A DNA stretch of 64,000 nucleotides from Roseburia sp. 831b (GCF_001940165.2 NZ_CP135162.1:2592001-2656000), one strand, 5' to 3'. Shown: positions 33,254-42,282, counted from the stretch's first letter. Numbers and translations: made by a program. The notes: generated from the sequence alone by a model not told the origin.

Positions 33254-33628
33254 TTATGCAAAAATAATTTCCTTTTCCACAATCTCCCTCGCACAAGCCC
33301 TTATGTTATTGAGGCATCCTGTCCATTCTAAGGCGTTTTCTGCCTTTAGCTGTTCCGTTATGCCCTGTGCCTGTTTCATACCCTCTATGAGCCTTTCAAA
33401 GCGTTCCTGTGCCTGTCTGTTGATGTCGGCAAGGTAGGCGTTTAGCCTGCCGCTTGTAAGAAGATTGGTGTATGTAACTTTACGGTACTGTTTTAGATAA
33501 TCTAAATGCCGTTGCCCCCAGATGCCTATTGCCTGTTCTTCTTCGGCGGGTACAGTTAAGCACGGTATCAAATAATCCCCTTGCCTTTCGTATTTGCCGC
33601 CCAGTTCCTCAAATAATGATTTTGCCAT
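33254..33628 (-). CDS. TnpV family transposon-encoded protein
   Basis: A 124-aa protein of the TnpV family (PF14198): MAKSLFEELGGKYERQGDYL, LPC-like residues (YLIPCLTVP), IGIWGQRHLDYLKQYRKV and a Cys-containing C-terminus. TnpV is a common accessory gene of Tn4451/TnpX-like elements with no proven role. The start has GGAGG. It is the outermost gene on the right side of the IME, 35 bp from the right arm. Confidence 0.82.
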   Translation of the reverse strand: MAKSLFEELGGKYERQGDYLIPCLTVPAEEEQAIGIWGQRHLDYLKQYRKVTYTNLLTSGRLNAYLADINRQAQERFERLIEGMKQAQGITEQLKAENALEWTGCLNNIRACAREIVEKEIIFA

Positions 33629-33662
33629 TGTCTGTTACCTCCACATTCTTTTTTATTTTGAA

Positions 33663-33700
33663 TGTCCGCAAAATCCGTCCTACATCAGTCCTACAGTATG
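33663..33700. other. Right attachment site of the IME (macrodomain side)
   Basis: The element arm begins TGTCCGCAAAATCCGTCC (33663-33680) and is followed by the core TCAGTC (33685-33690), then macrodomain sequence. The core is identical and in the same orientation as at 21527-21532, giving an element of about 12,158 bp. Confidence 0.8.
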
Positions 33701-33925
33701 TATCACATAATCACATGGCAGATTATAGGCTTTTGTTATCTTTGCTTCTCCAGTCTCACATCCGTTAAGTATCCTGCACTCTGCCAGAAGTTCCGGTCCT
33801 GCTGCTCTGTGAATTGCACCATCTACACCACCTCCACCAAGAAGTGAATTGTTAGCTGCATTTACGATTGCCTGCACATCTGTTACTTTTGTTATGTCAC
33901 CTTTTATCGTCTTAATCAAATACAT
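33680..33925 (-). pseudogene. Macrodomain (ADP-ribose-binding) protein, truncated by the IME
   Basis: Starts [20 protein letters not shown] and carries the ADP-ribose-binding signatures [20 protein letters not shown] and [12 protein letters not shown]. After CDYVIHTVG the frame runs into the attachment core and stops at TAG. The usual domain is longer by about half, so the remaining 3' part must lie elsewhere, probably at the far end of the integrated DNA. An upstream AGG gives a modest ribosome-binding site. The intact enzyme class removes ADP-ribose or O-acetyl groups; this fragment is unlikely to work. Confidence 0.88.
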
Positions 33926-33945
33926 CTTTCTTACCTGCCTGTTTA

Positions 33946-34305
33946 TTATATTACCTCTGCCCCAAATGGCATCAGAGACAATTTTGCAATTTTGAAAAAC
34001 TGCTTTCCGAAAGGAATTCCGATAATTGTTATACAACATATCAGACCTACCACAGCATTTCCAACTGCCATAGGAATTCCTGATACAATCAGCCAGATAA
34101 TATTTGCAATTAAGCTAACTGCACCGCCGCCATATACCACTTCTTTTCCAAACGGAAAAAATGCCAAACCTGCAAACTTAAAGCACTGTAAGCCTATCGG
34201 TATTCCTATTATGGAAATGCACCACAGGCAACCTGCCAAAACCCACGACAATCCACTCAACAATCCACCACATATAAACCAAAGTATGTTTCCTAATATG
34301 CTCAT
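33946..34305 (-). CDS. YccF domain inner-membrane protein
   Basis: A 119-aa protein made of two tandem YccF units: [20 protein letters not shown] with [20 protein letters not shown], and [20 protein letters not shown] with [20 protein letters not shown]. About four membrane segments result. YccF proteins have no established biochemical role. It is 20 bp upstream of the macrodomain gene and 1 bp from the 72-aa gene. Confidence 0.85.
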   Translation of the reverse strand: MSILGNILWFICGGLLSGLSWVLAGCLWCISIIGIPIGLQCFKFAGLAFFPFGKEVVYGGGAVSLIANIIWLIVSGIPMAVGNAVVGLICCITIIGIPFGKQFFKIAKLSLMPFGAEVI

Positions 34306-34306
34306 A

Positions 34307-34525
34307 TCAATATTCCTTCTCTATCTCTCCATCTATTCCATACATTTTCTTGAATGCATCAAGGTCTGCCTGATTTTTAATCAGCATAACCTCCTCTATC
34401 TTACCTGTATGAATGTCCTTAAAGCCTGCAACCTGCTCACCATTACATATGCTTGCCTTGATTACCGGTTTCTTATTTTCTTTATCATATGTCTTTATAA
34501 CTGTCTTTTTCTTAAAGAGTCCCAC
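34307..34525 (-). CDS. Conserved hypothetical protein (72 aa)
   Basis: A basic small protein MGLFKKKTVIKTYDKENKKP, then VIKASICNGEQVAGFKDIHT and EEVMLIKNQADLDAF. Similar proteins are common in Clostridia, and some databases carry misleading enzyme names for them; no catalytic motif is present. I chose the GTG at 34525, with GAAGG upstream. It overlaps the YaiI gene end by 14 bases. Confidence 0.6.
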   Translation of the reverse strand: MGLFKKKTVIKTYDKENKKPVIKASICNGEQVAGFKDIHTGKIEEVMLIKNQADLDAFKKMYGIDGEIEKEY

Positions 34526-34985
34526 TCTGAGCACCTTCTTTTGACTTTGCTATCAGTATAAGTTTTTCAAAGGACTGTCCAAAACGTACATCATCATCTT
34601 CTGTACGCTTTCTCGGTCCTTTCATATGATTCTTATGAGAGCTGCGTCTTGCCTTCTTGTTAAGATGTCGTTCCATAAGCATCTGATCTATGTTATCATT
34701 CGTATACCACTTGCCAGATTGGTGAATAGCATATGCACCTTTTCCAAGAGCCATAGCAGCGACACCATAATCCTGAGATACTACTACATCCCCTTTATGA
34801 CAAATGCTGATCAGTTTATAATCTACTGCATCTACTCCTGCACCTACCACAATCACATCGCTGTAATCAGAATGCAAAATGTGATTTGTATCACACAGCA
34901 ATGTGGTGGGAATATTGTATTTCTCTGCTATTGTCTCTACAATGTCCACTACCGGACACGCATCTGCATCTACAAATATCTGCAT
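34512..34985 (-). CDS. YaiI/YqxD (DUF188) family protein
   Basis: A 157-aa PIN-like protein with the family signature MQIFVDADACPVVDIVETIA, the Asp pair in SDVIVVGAGVDAVDYKL, VVSQDYGVAAMALGKGA and the tail RHLNKKARRSS. The length matches the family. The function is unknown; the acidic cluster suggests a nuclease-like fold. Confidence 0.92.
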   Translation of the reverse strand: MQIFVDADACPVVDIVETIAEKYNIPTTLLCDTNHILHSDYSDVIVVGAGVDAVDYKLISICHKGDVVVSQDYGVAAMALGKGAYAIHQSGKWYTNDNIDQMLMERHLNKKARRSSHKNHMKGPRKRTEDDDVRFGQSFEKLILIAKSKEGAQSGTL

Positions 34986-35008
34986 TTTCTCCTTAAATCC
35001 ATTTCATA

Positions 35009-35380
35009 TCAGTTATAGTTAATTGGTGTGCGTACTTCTATAAGATTTCCTGACGGATCATAGAATCTTACAAGTTTCTGTCCACCTTCAAGTTCCGTTA
35101 ATTCCGTAACATAACTTACAACATACTTGCCAGACTCCAGTTTTTCAATAATGCCTTCTATATCATTATCTTCAAAATAAAGCTCTGTCATATTGTTATG
35201 TGGAGTTGTATGTATTTTTGTACTATCATACCATACATCTACATCTTGTAACACAAGCCCCTCAGACATTATCACATTGCCTTCCAGCCTTGTAATCACA
35301 CGCAGTCCAAACAGTTCTTCATAAAAATTAATTGATTCGTCAATGTTATCAACAATAATCAATACATTTTTCAAACTCAT
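35009..35380 (-). CDS. VOC-superfamily (glyoxalase-like) protein
   Basis: A 123-aa single VOC domain: MSLKNVLIIVDNIDESINFY then EELFGLRV, a middle strand ELYFEDNDIEGI, and the C-terminal RFYDPSGNLIEVRTP (glutamate ligand in LIEV). Such proteins include glyoxalases, dioxygenases and resistance proteins; the substrate is not predictable. It overlaps the DUF4186 gene by 4 bases. Confidence 0.85.
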   Translation of the reverse strand: MSLKNVLIIVDNIDESINFYEELFGLRVITRLEGNVIMSEGLVLQDVDVWYDSTKIHTTPHNNMTELYFEDNDIEGIIEKLESGKYVVSYVTELTELEGGQKLVRFYDPSGNLIEVRTPINYN

Positions 35381-35757
35381 GATTTATGTACCTGCCTCTC
35401 CATTTCTCGTTGAATCCATGTCATAATTACATCTACAAGATAATCCTGCTGCACCTGACTCAATTCCCTGCCGGGCTGCATTTTATGCCACTTTCGGATG
35501 CACTCCCTACAGCATGTAGCTGTTGCGTGCTGAGCAATAAATACCGGATGACCACGCATTGGTGTCTGCTTGCCATCATTTGCTATATATGCCGGAGCTT
35601 CTCTCTTTGCAATAAAGTCCTTAGCATGTTGTCTTATTGTATCAAGGCCTTTTTCATTTATGTAATCAATATCTTTCTGCTTCAGATGGAAACTGCTTCG
35701 GAACTTGGAATTATCCAATCTATCAAACAGCTGCTTATACCACTCTTCTTTAGTCAT
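35377..35757 (-). CDS. DUF4186 family protein
   Basis: A 126-aa protein matching DUF4186: FRSSFHLKQKDIDYINEKGL, DTIRQHAKDFIAKREAPA, KQTPMRGHPVFIAQHATATC, CCRECIRKWHKM and the end DVIMTWIQREME. The Cys/His arrangement (HATATCCRECIRKWH) suggests a metal site. The function is unknown. The start overlaps the stop of a short upstream frame (TAATG). Confidence 0.85.
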   Translation of the reverse strand: MTKEEWYKQLFDRLDNSKFRSSFHLKQKDIDYINEKGLDTIRQHAKDFIAKREAPAYIANDGKQTPMRGHPVFIAQHATATCCRECIRKWHKMQPGRELSQVQQDYLVDVIMTWIQREMERQVHKS

Positions 35758-35855
35758 TAGAACTTCACTACTTCCGGTTCATGCGTAAATGATGAAAATG
35801 TAGCGGTTGCATTCTTGAAATAGAATACCTCGGTATTTCCATCATCTCCTAATAG
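35757..35855 (-). pseudogene. Start-less 32-codon C-terminal remnant before DUF4186
   Basis: The frame LLGDDGNTEVFYFKNATATF...EVVKF ends TAA, sharing one base with the DUF4186 ATG. It has no start codon and is in frame with, but separated by TAA from, the 66-aa gene upstream. It looks like the end of a deleted gene formerly coupled to DUF4186. Confidence 0.45.
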
Positions 35856-36056
35856 TTACTTAAATAAATCCATAATGCCAAAGCTCGTCTTCTTATAAAC
35901 TTTATTGTAAGCTGCTTTCTTTGGATCCTTAATCCATCCTGCACCTTTTTTTCCGTACCCTGGAATTAAAGCTTTCTTAATAGCTCGCTTGGCTTTTCCG
36001 GTTGTTCTTGCCTTTATTGATTTCTTTATACTGGGTGTTCTCATTCCAAACTTCAT
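35856..36056 (-). CDS. Small very basic protein (66 aa)
   Basis: Begins MKFGMRTPSIKKSIKARTTG, then KAKRAIKKALIPGYGKKGAG, WIKDPKKAAYNKVYKKTS. About a third of residues are Lys or Arg. A GAGGCGATTA-type ribosome-binding site precedes it. Similar basic proteins occur widely in gut Clostridia, often near prophage or island genes. Possible nucleic-acid or envelope binding is a guess. Confidence 0.6.
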   Translation of the reverse strand: MKFGMRTPSIKKSIKARTTGKAKRAIKKALIPGYGKKGAGWIKDPKKAAYNKVYKKTSFGIMDLFK

Positions 36057-36401
36057 CTTAATCGCCTCCGTTGTTCCATAAAAATCACCTATTATTACTA
36101 TCTATCAATAATAGGATTATACCACCATTTACACATCTTCAACAAACACAATATCATAGATTTTTTTGGATTTCTTCTTACAATATGTATCTGGTCCCAA
36201 AATCAACCAATGCTCTTCGAGTTATTTATTCTGCATTATCTAAGAAAAACTTTACGTTAGATGAGATACATCAAGCCTTGTTTGTGTAATTTCTCGGGGC
36301 GAAAACAGGGTAAATATTCCTTTCTAAGCCTTTCAAAAAATCACAACAAGGTCTTTGTACTAACCTGTGGTTATGTATTGAATTATAGGTTTTAGGTAAC
36401 A

Positions 36402-36430
36402 AAAAAACACCGTATTACTACGATGTTTTT
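36402..36430 (-). terminator. Terminator of the DUF6462 gene cluster
   Basis: Stem AACATCGTA / TACGGTGTT (one G-T pair) with a TTTTTTT tail on the minus strand, 30 bp after the stop at 36460. The region 36057-36401 shows no supported gene. Confidence 0.75.
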
Positions 36431-36459
36431 ATGCTATTCCGAAGATTAGTAATTATTTT

Positions 36460-36936
36460 TTACTTGTTAAGTACAAAATTTCTGAATTGATCAATAGTCA
36501 ATGTTTCTTCAATACCGTTTTGGTATTTTGTAATTCTCCAAACATCTTCTTTCATTATAGGCAAGTAAAAAATATGACCTGTAACAATCGAAGCCTGCTT
36601 ATAGCACTTCTTTAGTTCTGTAGCCAGCTCGATAAACCTATGCCTTCCAATACTGTATATAATTGAAGCTTCTCCAATTCTCGCAAACTTTTTGATTATC
36701 TGCTTATTTGTTCCTGGCACTTTATATATGTGTTTCATAAACTCATCAAACCTTTCCTTTTTTACCAAATGTATACGTGTAAGCTTGTATAAAGAACTTG
36801 CAGCCTTAGCTATATATTCAGTTTCTTCAACACTAAATCCATATTCCTGAGCCACCTCTTCGACCCTTATGTATCTTTTTATTACCTCCCCACCGTGAAG
36901 ATAAGCCCTAACATCCGGCTGTAATTGTGTTACCAT
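36460..36936 (-). CDS. DUF6462-related protein, long form
   Basis: About 158 aa with two related segments: KRYIRVEEVAQEYGFSVEE...IHLVKKERFDEFMKHI, then KKFARIGEASIIYSIGRHRF...FYLPIMKEDVWR. Each resembles the DNA-binding-like DUF6462 unit found in the two genes upstream (K-x-V-R-Y-x-E-G-A, then a helix, then L-V-N-x-x-x-x-D-E-Y). I chose the ATG at 36936 with AGGTG upstream. Three related genes in a row suggest tandem duplication and fusion. Confidence 0.6.
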   Translation of the reverse strand: MVTQLQPDVRAYLHGGEVIKRYIRVEEVAQEYGFSVEETEYIAKAASSLYKLTRIHLVKKERFDEFMKHIYKVPGTNKQIIKKFARIGEASIIYSIGRHRFIELATELKKCYKQASIVTGHIFYLPIMKEDVWRITKYQNGIEETLTIDQFRNFVLNK

Positions 36937-36945
36937 CCTTTTCAC

Positions 36946-37173
36946 CTACTTATAAAATTCATCATCAACTATATGGAATGTCTCAATGTACTCATCAAAT
37001 ATTTTTAAATTGACAAGTACTAACTGACCTAACTTATAGACTGCTTTGGCATCCTTAGCCATTTGCATAAACTTTGATACGCTCATATGATACATTTCTG
37101 CTCCTTCGCTATATCTTACAAACTTTGTATTACCATTCTTCTTAAATTCCTGATATGCCTTTGTGTGTTCCAT
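36946..37173 (-). CDS. DUF6462 family small protein (copy 2)
   Basis: About 75 aa starting MEHTKAYQEFKKNGNTKFVR, then YSEGAEMYHMSVSKFMQMAK and KLGQLVLVNLKIFDEYIETF. It resembles the MerR/excisionase-type small HTH seen in DUF6462 proteins of Lachnospiraceae mobile elements. It ends two bases before the GTG that precedes the downstream gene. Its sequence is closely related to copy 1. Confidence 0.7.
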   Translation of the reverse strand: MEHTKAYQEFKKNGNTKFVRYSEGAEMYHMSVSKFMQMAKDAKAVYKLGQLVLVNLKIFDEYIETFHIVDDEFYK

Positions 37174-37185
37174 TATATTCACCTC

Positions 37186-37413
37186 TTATTTATAAAAATC
37201 ATCATCTGCTATGTAAAATGTTTCAATATATGCATCCAATTTATCCAGATTAACCAATACCATTCTATTAATCTTATATATAGCCTTTGCATCTTTTGCC
37301 AATTGCTGAAATTTTGACAAACTCATACTATACATCTCTGCTCCTTCTGGATATCTAACATATTTTTTACTATTCTGCTTTTTAAACTCCTTATAAGCTT
37401 TCGTGTGTTCCAT
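37186..37413 (-). CDS. DUF6462 family small protein (copy 1)
   Basis: About 75 aa: MEHTKAYKEFKKQNSKKYVR, YPEGAEMYSMSLSKFQQLAK and KINRMVLVNLDKLDAYIETF. By eye, more than half of its residues are identical to copy 2, and the spacing between the genes is 12 bases. The start has AAAGG upstream. First gene of the DUF6462 series. Confidence 0.7.
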   Translation of the reverse strand: MEHTKAYKEFKKQNSKKYVRYPEGAEMYSMSLSKFQQLAKDAKAIYKINRMVLVNLDKLDAYIETFYIADDDFYK

Positions 37414-37447
37414 ATTAACCATCCTTTCTAAAATTGATCTTATGACG

Positions 37448-37490
37448 CAAAAAAGAGGACACCTTCTAAATTTCTTTAGAAAATGTCCTC
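37448..37490 (-). terminator. Terminator between lysS and the DUF6462 genes
   Basis: Stem GAGGACA...TTCTAAA / TTTAGAA...TGTCCTC (37455-37490) with TTTTTT on the minus strand. It would end the lysS transcript. Confidence 0.8.
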
Positions 37491-37654
37491 GAAAGTAATA
37501 CTTTTTTAAATTTGGAACTAGGCAATCTAGTTATTAGCATTTTACACGCTTTTTTTGACTATGCCAAAAATTGGTCAAATCTTGGTCAAAACCCATTGAC
37601 CAACTATATATTTTATTACATCCAAATGCTGAAACCCTTGATTTTCCTGCATTC
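37491..37654 (-). other. lysS 3' flank with possible integrase C-terminal remnant
   Basis: On the minus strand an open stretch reads MGFDQDLTNFWHSQKK and stops, preceded by TTGGTCAA repeats. Short LTNF-like endings are familiar from tyrosine integrases. There is no start codon or ribosome-binding site. It may mark an old element end next to lysS. Confidence 0.25.
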
Positions 37655-39256
37655 TTACTTATCAATAGACTTCATCGTCGGGAAGAGTAAAACGTCTCTG
37701 ATTGCCGGTGAATCTGTGAGCAGCATCACAAGACGGTCAATTCCGTAACCGATTCCACCGGTTGGTGGCATACCGATTTCAAGTGCATTTAAGAAGTCTT
37801 CGTCTGTGTGGTTTGCTTCTTCGTCTCCAGCTTCGAATGCCGCATCCTGTGCTGCGAAACGTTCGCGCTGGTCGATTGGATCGTTCAACTCGGAGTATGC
37901 GTTACACATTTCCCATGTGTTGATGAAGAGTTCGAAACGCTCTACCTTGCTTGGGTCGGATGGTTTCTTCTTGGTTAAAGGAGAAATTGCCACCGGATGA
38001 TCCATGATGAAAGTAGGCTGAATCAGTTCTTTCTCACAGAACTCTTCGAAGAAGAGGTTGATGATGTCACCTTTGGTGTGACGCTCTTCGTATTCTACAT
38101 GATGTTCTCTTGCGAGTGCTTTTGCTGCTTCATCATCTGCTACGGTATCGAAATCGATTCCGGTATATTTCTTGATGGCATCGTTCATGGTGAGACGTGC
38201 AAATGGTTTGCCAAGGTCAATCTCAATGCCATTGTAAGTAATCTTTGTAGAACCACAAACTTTTTCTGCAAGGTAACGGAACATGCTCTCGGTAAGTTCC
38301 ATCATGCCTTCGTAGTCTGTGTATGCCTGATATAATTCCATCAGAGTGAATTCCGGGTTATGACGGGTATCAACACCCTCGTTACGGAATACACGTCCGA
38401 TTTCGTAAACACGTTCTAATCCACCGACAATTAATCTCTTTAAGTATAACTCAAGAGAAATACGAAGTTTTACATCTTCGTTCAATGCGTTGTAGTGTGT
38501 TTCGAAAGGTCTTGCTGCTGCACCACCTGCGTTGGAAACAAGCATTGGTGTCTCAACTTCCATGAAGTCACGTCCATCTAAGAAGTTACGAATCTCTTTA
38601 ATAATTTGAGAACGTTTGATGAAAGTCTCCTTAGACTCCTGGTTCATGATAAGGTCAACGTAACGCTGACGATATCTGGTATCGGTATCGGTAAGTCCGT
38701 GAAATTTCTCCGGAAGAATCTGGAGAGATTTTGACAGTAATGTCATCTCTTCTGCATGGATAGAAATTTCTCCTGTCTTAGTGCGGAATGCATATCCTTT
38801 TACACCATAGATGTCACCGATATCAGATTTCTTGAAATCTGCATAGGATTCTTCTCCGATGTTGTCTCTTGCCACGTAAATCTGAATATTTCCTTTTAAG
38901 TCCTGGATATTGCAGAAAGATGCTTTACCCATGACACGTTTGAACATCATACGGCCTGCAATGCTTACCTGAATTGGCTGTGCATCCATGATGGCTCTTC
39001 TCTCGTTGTAATCGGCATTGATGACATCTTTTTTTGCAGCTTCATCAAGTCCTTCTATGTTTGGTGCAACTCTTCCGGCGAGAATCTCTGCCTCATGTGC
39101 GTTGTACTGTTCTTTTACATCGCTGCTGTGATGAGTCACATCATATTTTGTAATGACAAATGGATCTTTTCCATTGTTCTGTAAATCCTGTAATTTTTCA
39201 CGACGAACCTTTAAAAGCTGGTTCAAATCCTGCTGATTATTATTCTGGTCAGCCAT
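37655..39256 (-). CDS. lysS: Lysine-tRNA ligase, class II
   Basis: A 533-aa class II LysRS. An N-terminal OB-fold covers about residues 60-180 ([20 protein letters not shown]). Motif 1 lies around [20 protein letters not shown]. Motif 2 is [20 protein letters not shown]; motif 3 is [15 protein letters not shown]. It charges tRNA-Lys in the cytoplasm. The extra C-terminal stretch before motif 3 has an acidic insert typical of Clostridia. It follows greA with a 47-bp gap, so greA-lysS is probably one operon. No T-box leader fits in the gap. Confidence 0.97.
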   Translation of the reverse strand: MADQNNNQQDLNQLLKVRREKLQDLQNNGKDPFVITKYDVTHHSSDVKEQYNAHEAEILAGRVAPNIEGLDEAAKKDVINADYNERRAIMDAQPIQVSIAGRMMFKRVMGKASFCNIQDLKGNIQIYVARDNIGEESYADFKKSDIGDIYGVKGYAFRTKTGEISIHAEEMTLLSKSLQILPEKFHGLTDTDTRYRQRYVDLIMNQESKETFIKRSQIIKEIRNFLDGRDFMEVETPMLVSNAGGAAARPFETHYNALNEDVKLRISLELYLKRLIVGGLERVYEIGRVFRNEGVDTRHNPEFTLMELYQAYTDYEGMMELTESMFRYLAEKVCGSTKITYNGIEIDLGKPFARLTMNDAIKKYTGIDFDTVADDEAAKALAREHHVEYEERHTKGDIINLFFEEFCEKELIQPTFIMDHPVAISPLTKKKPSDPSKVERFELFINTWEMCNAYSELNDPIDQRERFAAQDAAFEAGDEEANHTDEDFLNALEIGMPPTGGIGYGIDRLVMLLTDSPAIRDVLLFPTMKSIDK

Positions 39257-39303
39257 ATTGTTCCTCCTCTGTCCTGCTGCATCGCTTGAGGATTGCGGCA
39301 GTC

Positions 39304-39783
39304 TTAGTTTGATCTTTGAATCTCAAGAACTTTGTAAGAAAGCTCTCCTGCTTGTGTTTCAACTGTAATAACATCACCAACTTTAGAACCAATCAATGCA
39401 CGTCCTACCGGTGACTCGTTGGAAATTTTACCTTTTAAGCTGTTTGCTTCTGTGGAACCAACAATTTTATATTCTAATTCTTCATCAAATTCCATGTCTA
39501 AGATTCTGACTTTACATCCGATGCTGATTTTGTCTAGGTCAACTTCTTCCTCTACGACAACTTCTGCGTTTTTCAAAATCTTTTCGATATCCTCGATACG
39601 TGCTTCAATATCTCTCTGCTCATCTTTTGCTGCATCGTATTCTGCGTTCTCAGATAAGTCTCCCTGCTCTCTTGCTTCCTTGATTTTCTGGGATACTTCT
39701 TTACGTCTTACAACTTTTAAGTTTTCTAATTCGTCCTCAAGTTTTTTCAATCCTTCATAAGTCAGAATATTTTTCTTGTCCAT
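39304..39783 (-). CDS. greA: Transcription elongation factor GreA
   Basis: A 159-aa GreA: N-terminal coiled-coil finger ([20 protein letters not shown], then [20 protein letters not shown] with the tip acidic residues), and a C-terminal FKBP-like domain with GCKVRILDM and [18 protein letters not shown]. It rescues backtracked RNA polymerase. It lies upstream of lysS, a common arrangement in Clostridia. Confidence 0.97.
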   Translation of the reverse strand: MDKKNILTYEGLKKLEDELENLKVVRRKEVSQKIKEAREQGDLSENAEYDAAKDEQRDIEARIEDIEKILKNAEVVVEEEVDLDKISIGCKVRILDMEFDEELEYKIVGSTEANSLKGKISNESPVGRALIGSKVGDVITVETQAGELSYKVLEIQRSN

Positions 39784-39840
39784 CTTGTTCTACCCTTCTT
39801 CATTTATTTTCTTCAGTGACAGGCTACATACCCCTGCCCT

Positions 39841-40422
39841 TCATCTTTTTTTATAAAAAGCCTCTTCAAATCTGTCTCGCATGGGCTTTTGTCCTTGAAT
39901 TTTGGTGTTCTTAACAATCACAGTATTATAACCGATAGGCACCGTAATGTCAAGATTTTCGGCTATTTGCCACGTCTTTTTGTAAATTGGAATGTAATCA
40001 TTTTGAGGTGCTACAAAAAAATCATAGCACCTTCCCTTTTTTTCAAAGTCGAGAATCAGACACTGCCTCCCATACCCTGCTTTTTGCCTTTCCATCTTAT
40101 CTTTCTGGAAAAGTGACACCACAAGCCCGTTCTCCTCATACATTCTCTCAACAAATGTGGAAAAATAGGCTGGTCTGTCCGTTAAGATTGTCAAAAAATT
40201 CAAATCATCTTCTAACTGTTCTAGCAAAAGTAGTACAGTATCTTCCTCAAAAATTCCAAACTCCTCTTCCTGAAAAAAAGAATTCCAATCATCATCCACA
40301 GGATTTGTGATTTTTTCATCAATTATCCACAATTCCACATTTTGTAGTGTATTTTTTCTTCTTTTCAAAATCTCATTTAAGAAAAATTGTGGTCGTTGGA
40401 AGAAAAACTGGTGTACTTCCAT
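39841..40422 (-). CDS. Conserved hypothetical protein (193 aa)
   Basis: A soluble protein beginning MEVHQFFFQRPQFFLNEILK. It has a WIIDEKITNPVDDD segment and alternating hydrophobic pattern (TVLLLLEQLEDDLNFLTILT) that resembles a Rossmann-like core, and ends MRDRFEEAFYKKR. I do not recognise the family. It lies between dusB and greA on the same strand, with 24 bp to dusB. Confidence 0.6.
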   Translation of the reverse strand: MEVHQFFFQRPQFFLNEILKRRKNTLQNVELWIIDEKITNPVDDDWNSFFQEEEFGIFEEDTVLLLLEQLEDDLNFLTILTDRPAYFSTFVERMYEENGLVVSLFQKDKMERQKAGYGRQCLILDFEKKGRCYDFFVAPQNDYIPIYKKTWQIAENLDITVPIGYNTVIVKNTKIQGQKPMRDRFEEAFYKKR

Positions 40423-40446
40423 CTAACGCCTCAAATTTTGCCTGTT

Positions 40447-41430
40447 TTACATATTATATGAGGCTACTTCACGAAATAGAGCCTCAAGCTGTTCGTAACT
40501 TTCCACTTCGTTAATTCTGCCGCGAAGTTTGGATGAATTCTTATAACCACTTGTGTACCAGGCTGCATGTTTGCGGATTTCGCGGATTCCGGTGTACTCC
40601 CCTTTAAATGCAAGCTGCATTTTTGCATGGCGCAACAGCATCTCGGTCACCTCTTGAAAACCTGGTTTTTCCGGGTAGGTTCCTGTCTTAAAATAAGATA
40701 AAATCTGCGAAAAAATCCATGGATTTCCTTGTGCACCACGCCCAATCATGAAACCATCGCATCCGGTCTGCTCTTTCATTGCAATCACATCTTCTGCTTT
40801 TAAAATATCACCGTTTCCAATGACAGGAATTGATACCGCCTCTTTTACCTGTCGGATAATGTCCCAGTCTGCTTTTCCGGAATAGTACTGTTCTCTTGTT
40901 CTGCCATGCACGGCGACTGCTGCCGCACCGGATTCCTGTGCAATATGCGCCATCTCAACCGCATTGACATGTTCGTCATCAAATCCTTTTCGGATTTTTA
41001 CTGTCACCGGTTTTTCAATAGCAGAAGCAACTTTTTCAATAATTTTTCCGGCAAGAAGCGGATTCTTCATCAGTGCGGAACCGTCTCCGTTGTTGACTAC
41101 TTTTGGAACCGGACATCCCATGTTGATATCTAAAATATCGAACGGCCGCTCCTCAATCTGTTTTGCAATCTCGCCCATAATATCCGGGTCGGAGCCAAAT
41201 AACTGCAATGATACCGGATTTTCTCTTGGGTCGATAGTTAAAAGTTCTTCGGTATTTTTATTTTTATAAAGAATCGCCTTTGCACTGACCATCTCCATGC
41301 ACAAAAGACCCGCACCTTGTTCTTTGCATAGTAAGCGAAAAGGCAGGTCTGTTACGCCTGCCATTGGTGCTAATATCAAATTGTTTTCGAGTGTTACATT
41401 TCCAATTTGTAATTTCTGAATTGAATTCAT
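40447..41430 (-). CDS. dusB: tRNA-dihydrouridine synthase DusB
   Basis: A 327-aa FMN-dependent TIM-barrel enzyme. Family motifs: LAPMAGVTDLPFRLLCKEQG, the active-site Cys in DINMGCPVPKVVNNGDGSAL, VAVHGRTREQYYSG, and GNGDI plus GRGAQGNPWIF for FMN phosphate binding. It reduces specific uridines of tRNA. The downstream helical RNA-binding domain is complete. It follows coaX by 13 bp. Confidence 0.95.
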   Translation of the reverse strand: MNSIQKLQIGNVTLENNLILAPMAGVTDLPFRLLCKEQGAGLLCMEMVSAKAILYKNKNTEELLTIDPRENPVSLQLFGSDPDIMGEIAKQIEERPFDILDINMGCPVPKVVNNGDGSALMKNPLLAGKIIEKVASAIEKPVTVKIRKGFDDEHVNAVEMAHIAQESGAAAVAVHGRTREQYYSGKADWDIIRQVKEAVSIPVIGNGDILKAEDVIAMKEQTGCDGFMIGRGAQGNPWIFSQILSYFKTGTYPEKPGFQEVTEMLLRHAKMQLAFKGEYTGIREIRKHAAWYTSGYKNSSKLRGRINEVESYEQLEALFREVASYNM

Positions 41431-41443
41431 GTTACATCCATTT

Positions 41444-42220
41444 CTATTTCTGTCTATTTTGCTTCTTGTAGATGATATTCATACCTTTTAATGTCAGATA
41501 TGGGTCATAAATATCAATCACTTTTGTTTCATTTGCAATGATTTTACCAAGTCCACCTGTTGCAACTACTTTGACCTCACCAACATTGGCTTCTTTGATC
41601 ATATTTTTTACAATGTATTCGGTCTGACCAATCTGTCCATAGACAAGACCTGCCTGCATACTGCTGATGGTTTCTTTTGCAAGAATACTCTCAGGTTTTA
41701 CAATCTCAATCTCTGGAAGTTTTGCAGTGCCTTCCCACAAAGCTTTTGCAGAAATACGAATTCCCGGTGCTGTAACCGCACAGAGGAAGGAACCATCCTT
41801 ATCCACCAGATCATAGGTGGTTGCAGTTCCAAAATCTAATACTAAAACAGGGCCGCCATAAATTCCATAAGCCGCAGCCGCATCTACAATTCGATCCGGT
41901 CCAATCTGACGTGGGTTTTCTGTAACAATACGAATTCCCGTTTTAATGCCCGGCTCAACAATAATCGGTGTGATGTGTAAGTACTTGATAATCGCTCCCT
42001 CTAAGGAATGCATCACATTTGGTACAACCGATGCTACAATTGCATCCGATATCTGGTCACGAGAAATCTGATTCTGCTCCAACAGATTCAAGATAATCAT
42101 ACCGTACTCATCCGATGTCCTTGGCATCTTTGTCGTGATACGGAACGTTGTCCTGATGTCATCCCCTTCAAAAACTCCAACTGTGATATTTGTATTTCCT
42201 ACATCAACTGTTAATAACAT
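41444..42220 (-). CDS. coaX: Type III pantothenate kinase CoaX
   Basis: A 258-aa ASKHA-fold kinase catalysing the first step of CoA synthesis. The N-terminal phosphate-binding motif is [17 protein letters not shown]; the pantothenate/ATP regions include [20 protein letters not shown] and [14 protein letters not shown] chose the start at 42220, since the upstream extension lacks family similarity and AAGGATGG precedes this ATG. Confidence 0.95.
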   Translation of the reverse strand: MLLTVDVGNTNITVGVFEGDDIRTTFRITTKMPRTSDEYGMIILNLLEQNQISRDQISDAIVASVVPNVMHSLEGAIIKYLHITPIIVEPGIKTGIRIVTENPRQIGPDRIVDAAAAYGIYGGPVLVLDFGTATTYDLVDKDGSFLCAVTAPGIRISAKALWEGTAKLPEIEIVKPESILAKETISSMQAGLVYGQIGQTEYIVKNMIKEANVGEVKVVATGGLGKIIANETKVIDIYDPYLTLKGMNIIYKKQNRQK

Positions 42221-42282
42221 GATTTTTCCATCCTTTCGGAACATTTCGTTCTTTTGTCAATGCCCATGTGGGGCACTGCCTT

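Noticed and set aside
36071..36289. 72-codon plus-strand frame
   Set aside because: Low-complexity start and no Shine-Dalgarno. The last 28 codons look protein-like but no family is seen, so it was not called.
39257..39303. Possible T-box leader of lysS
   Set aside because: The gap to greA is only 47 bp, too short for a T-box, and lysS is likely co-transcribed with greA.
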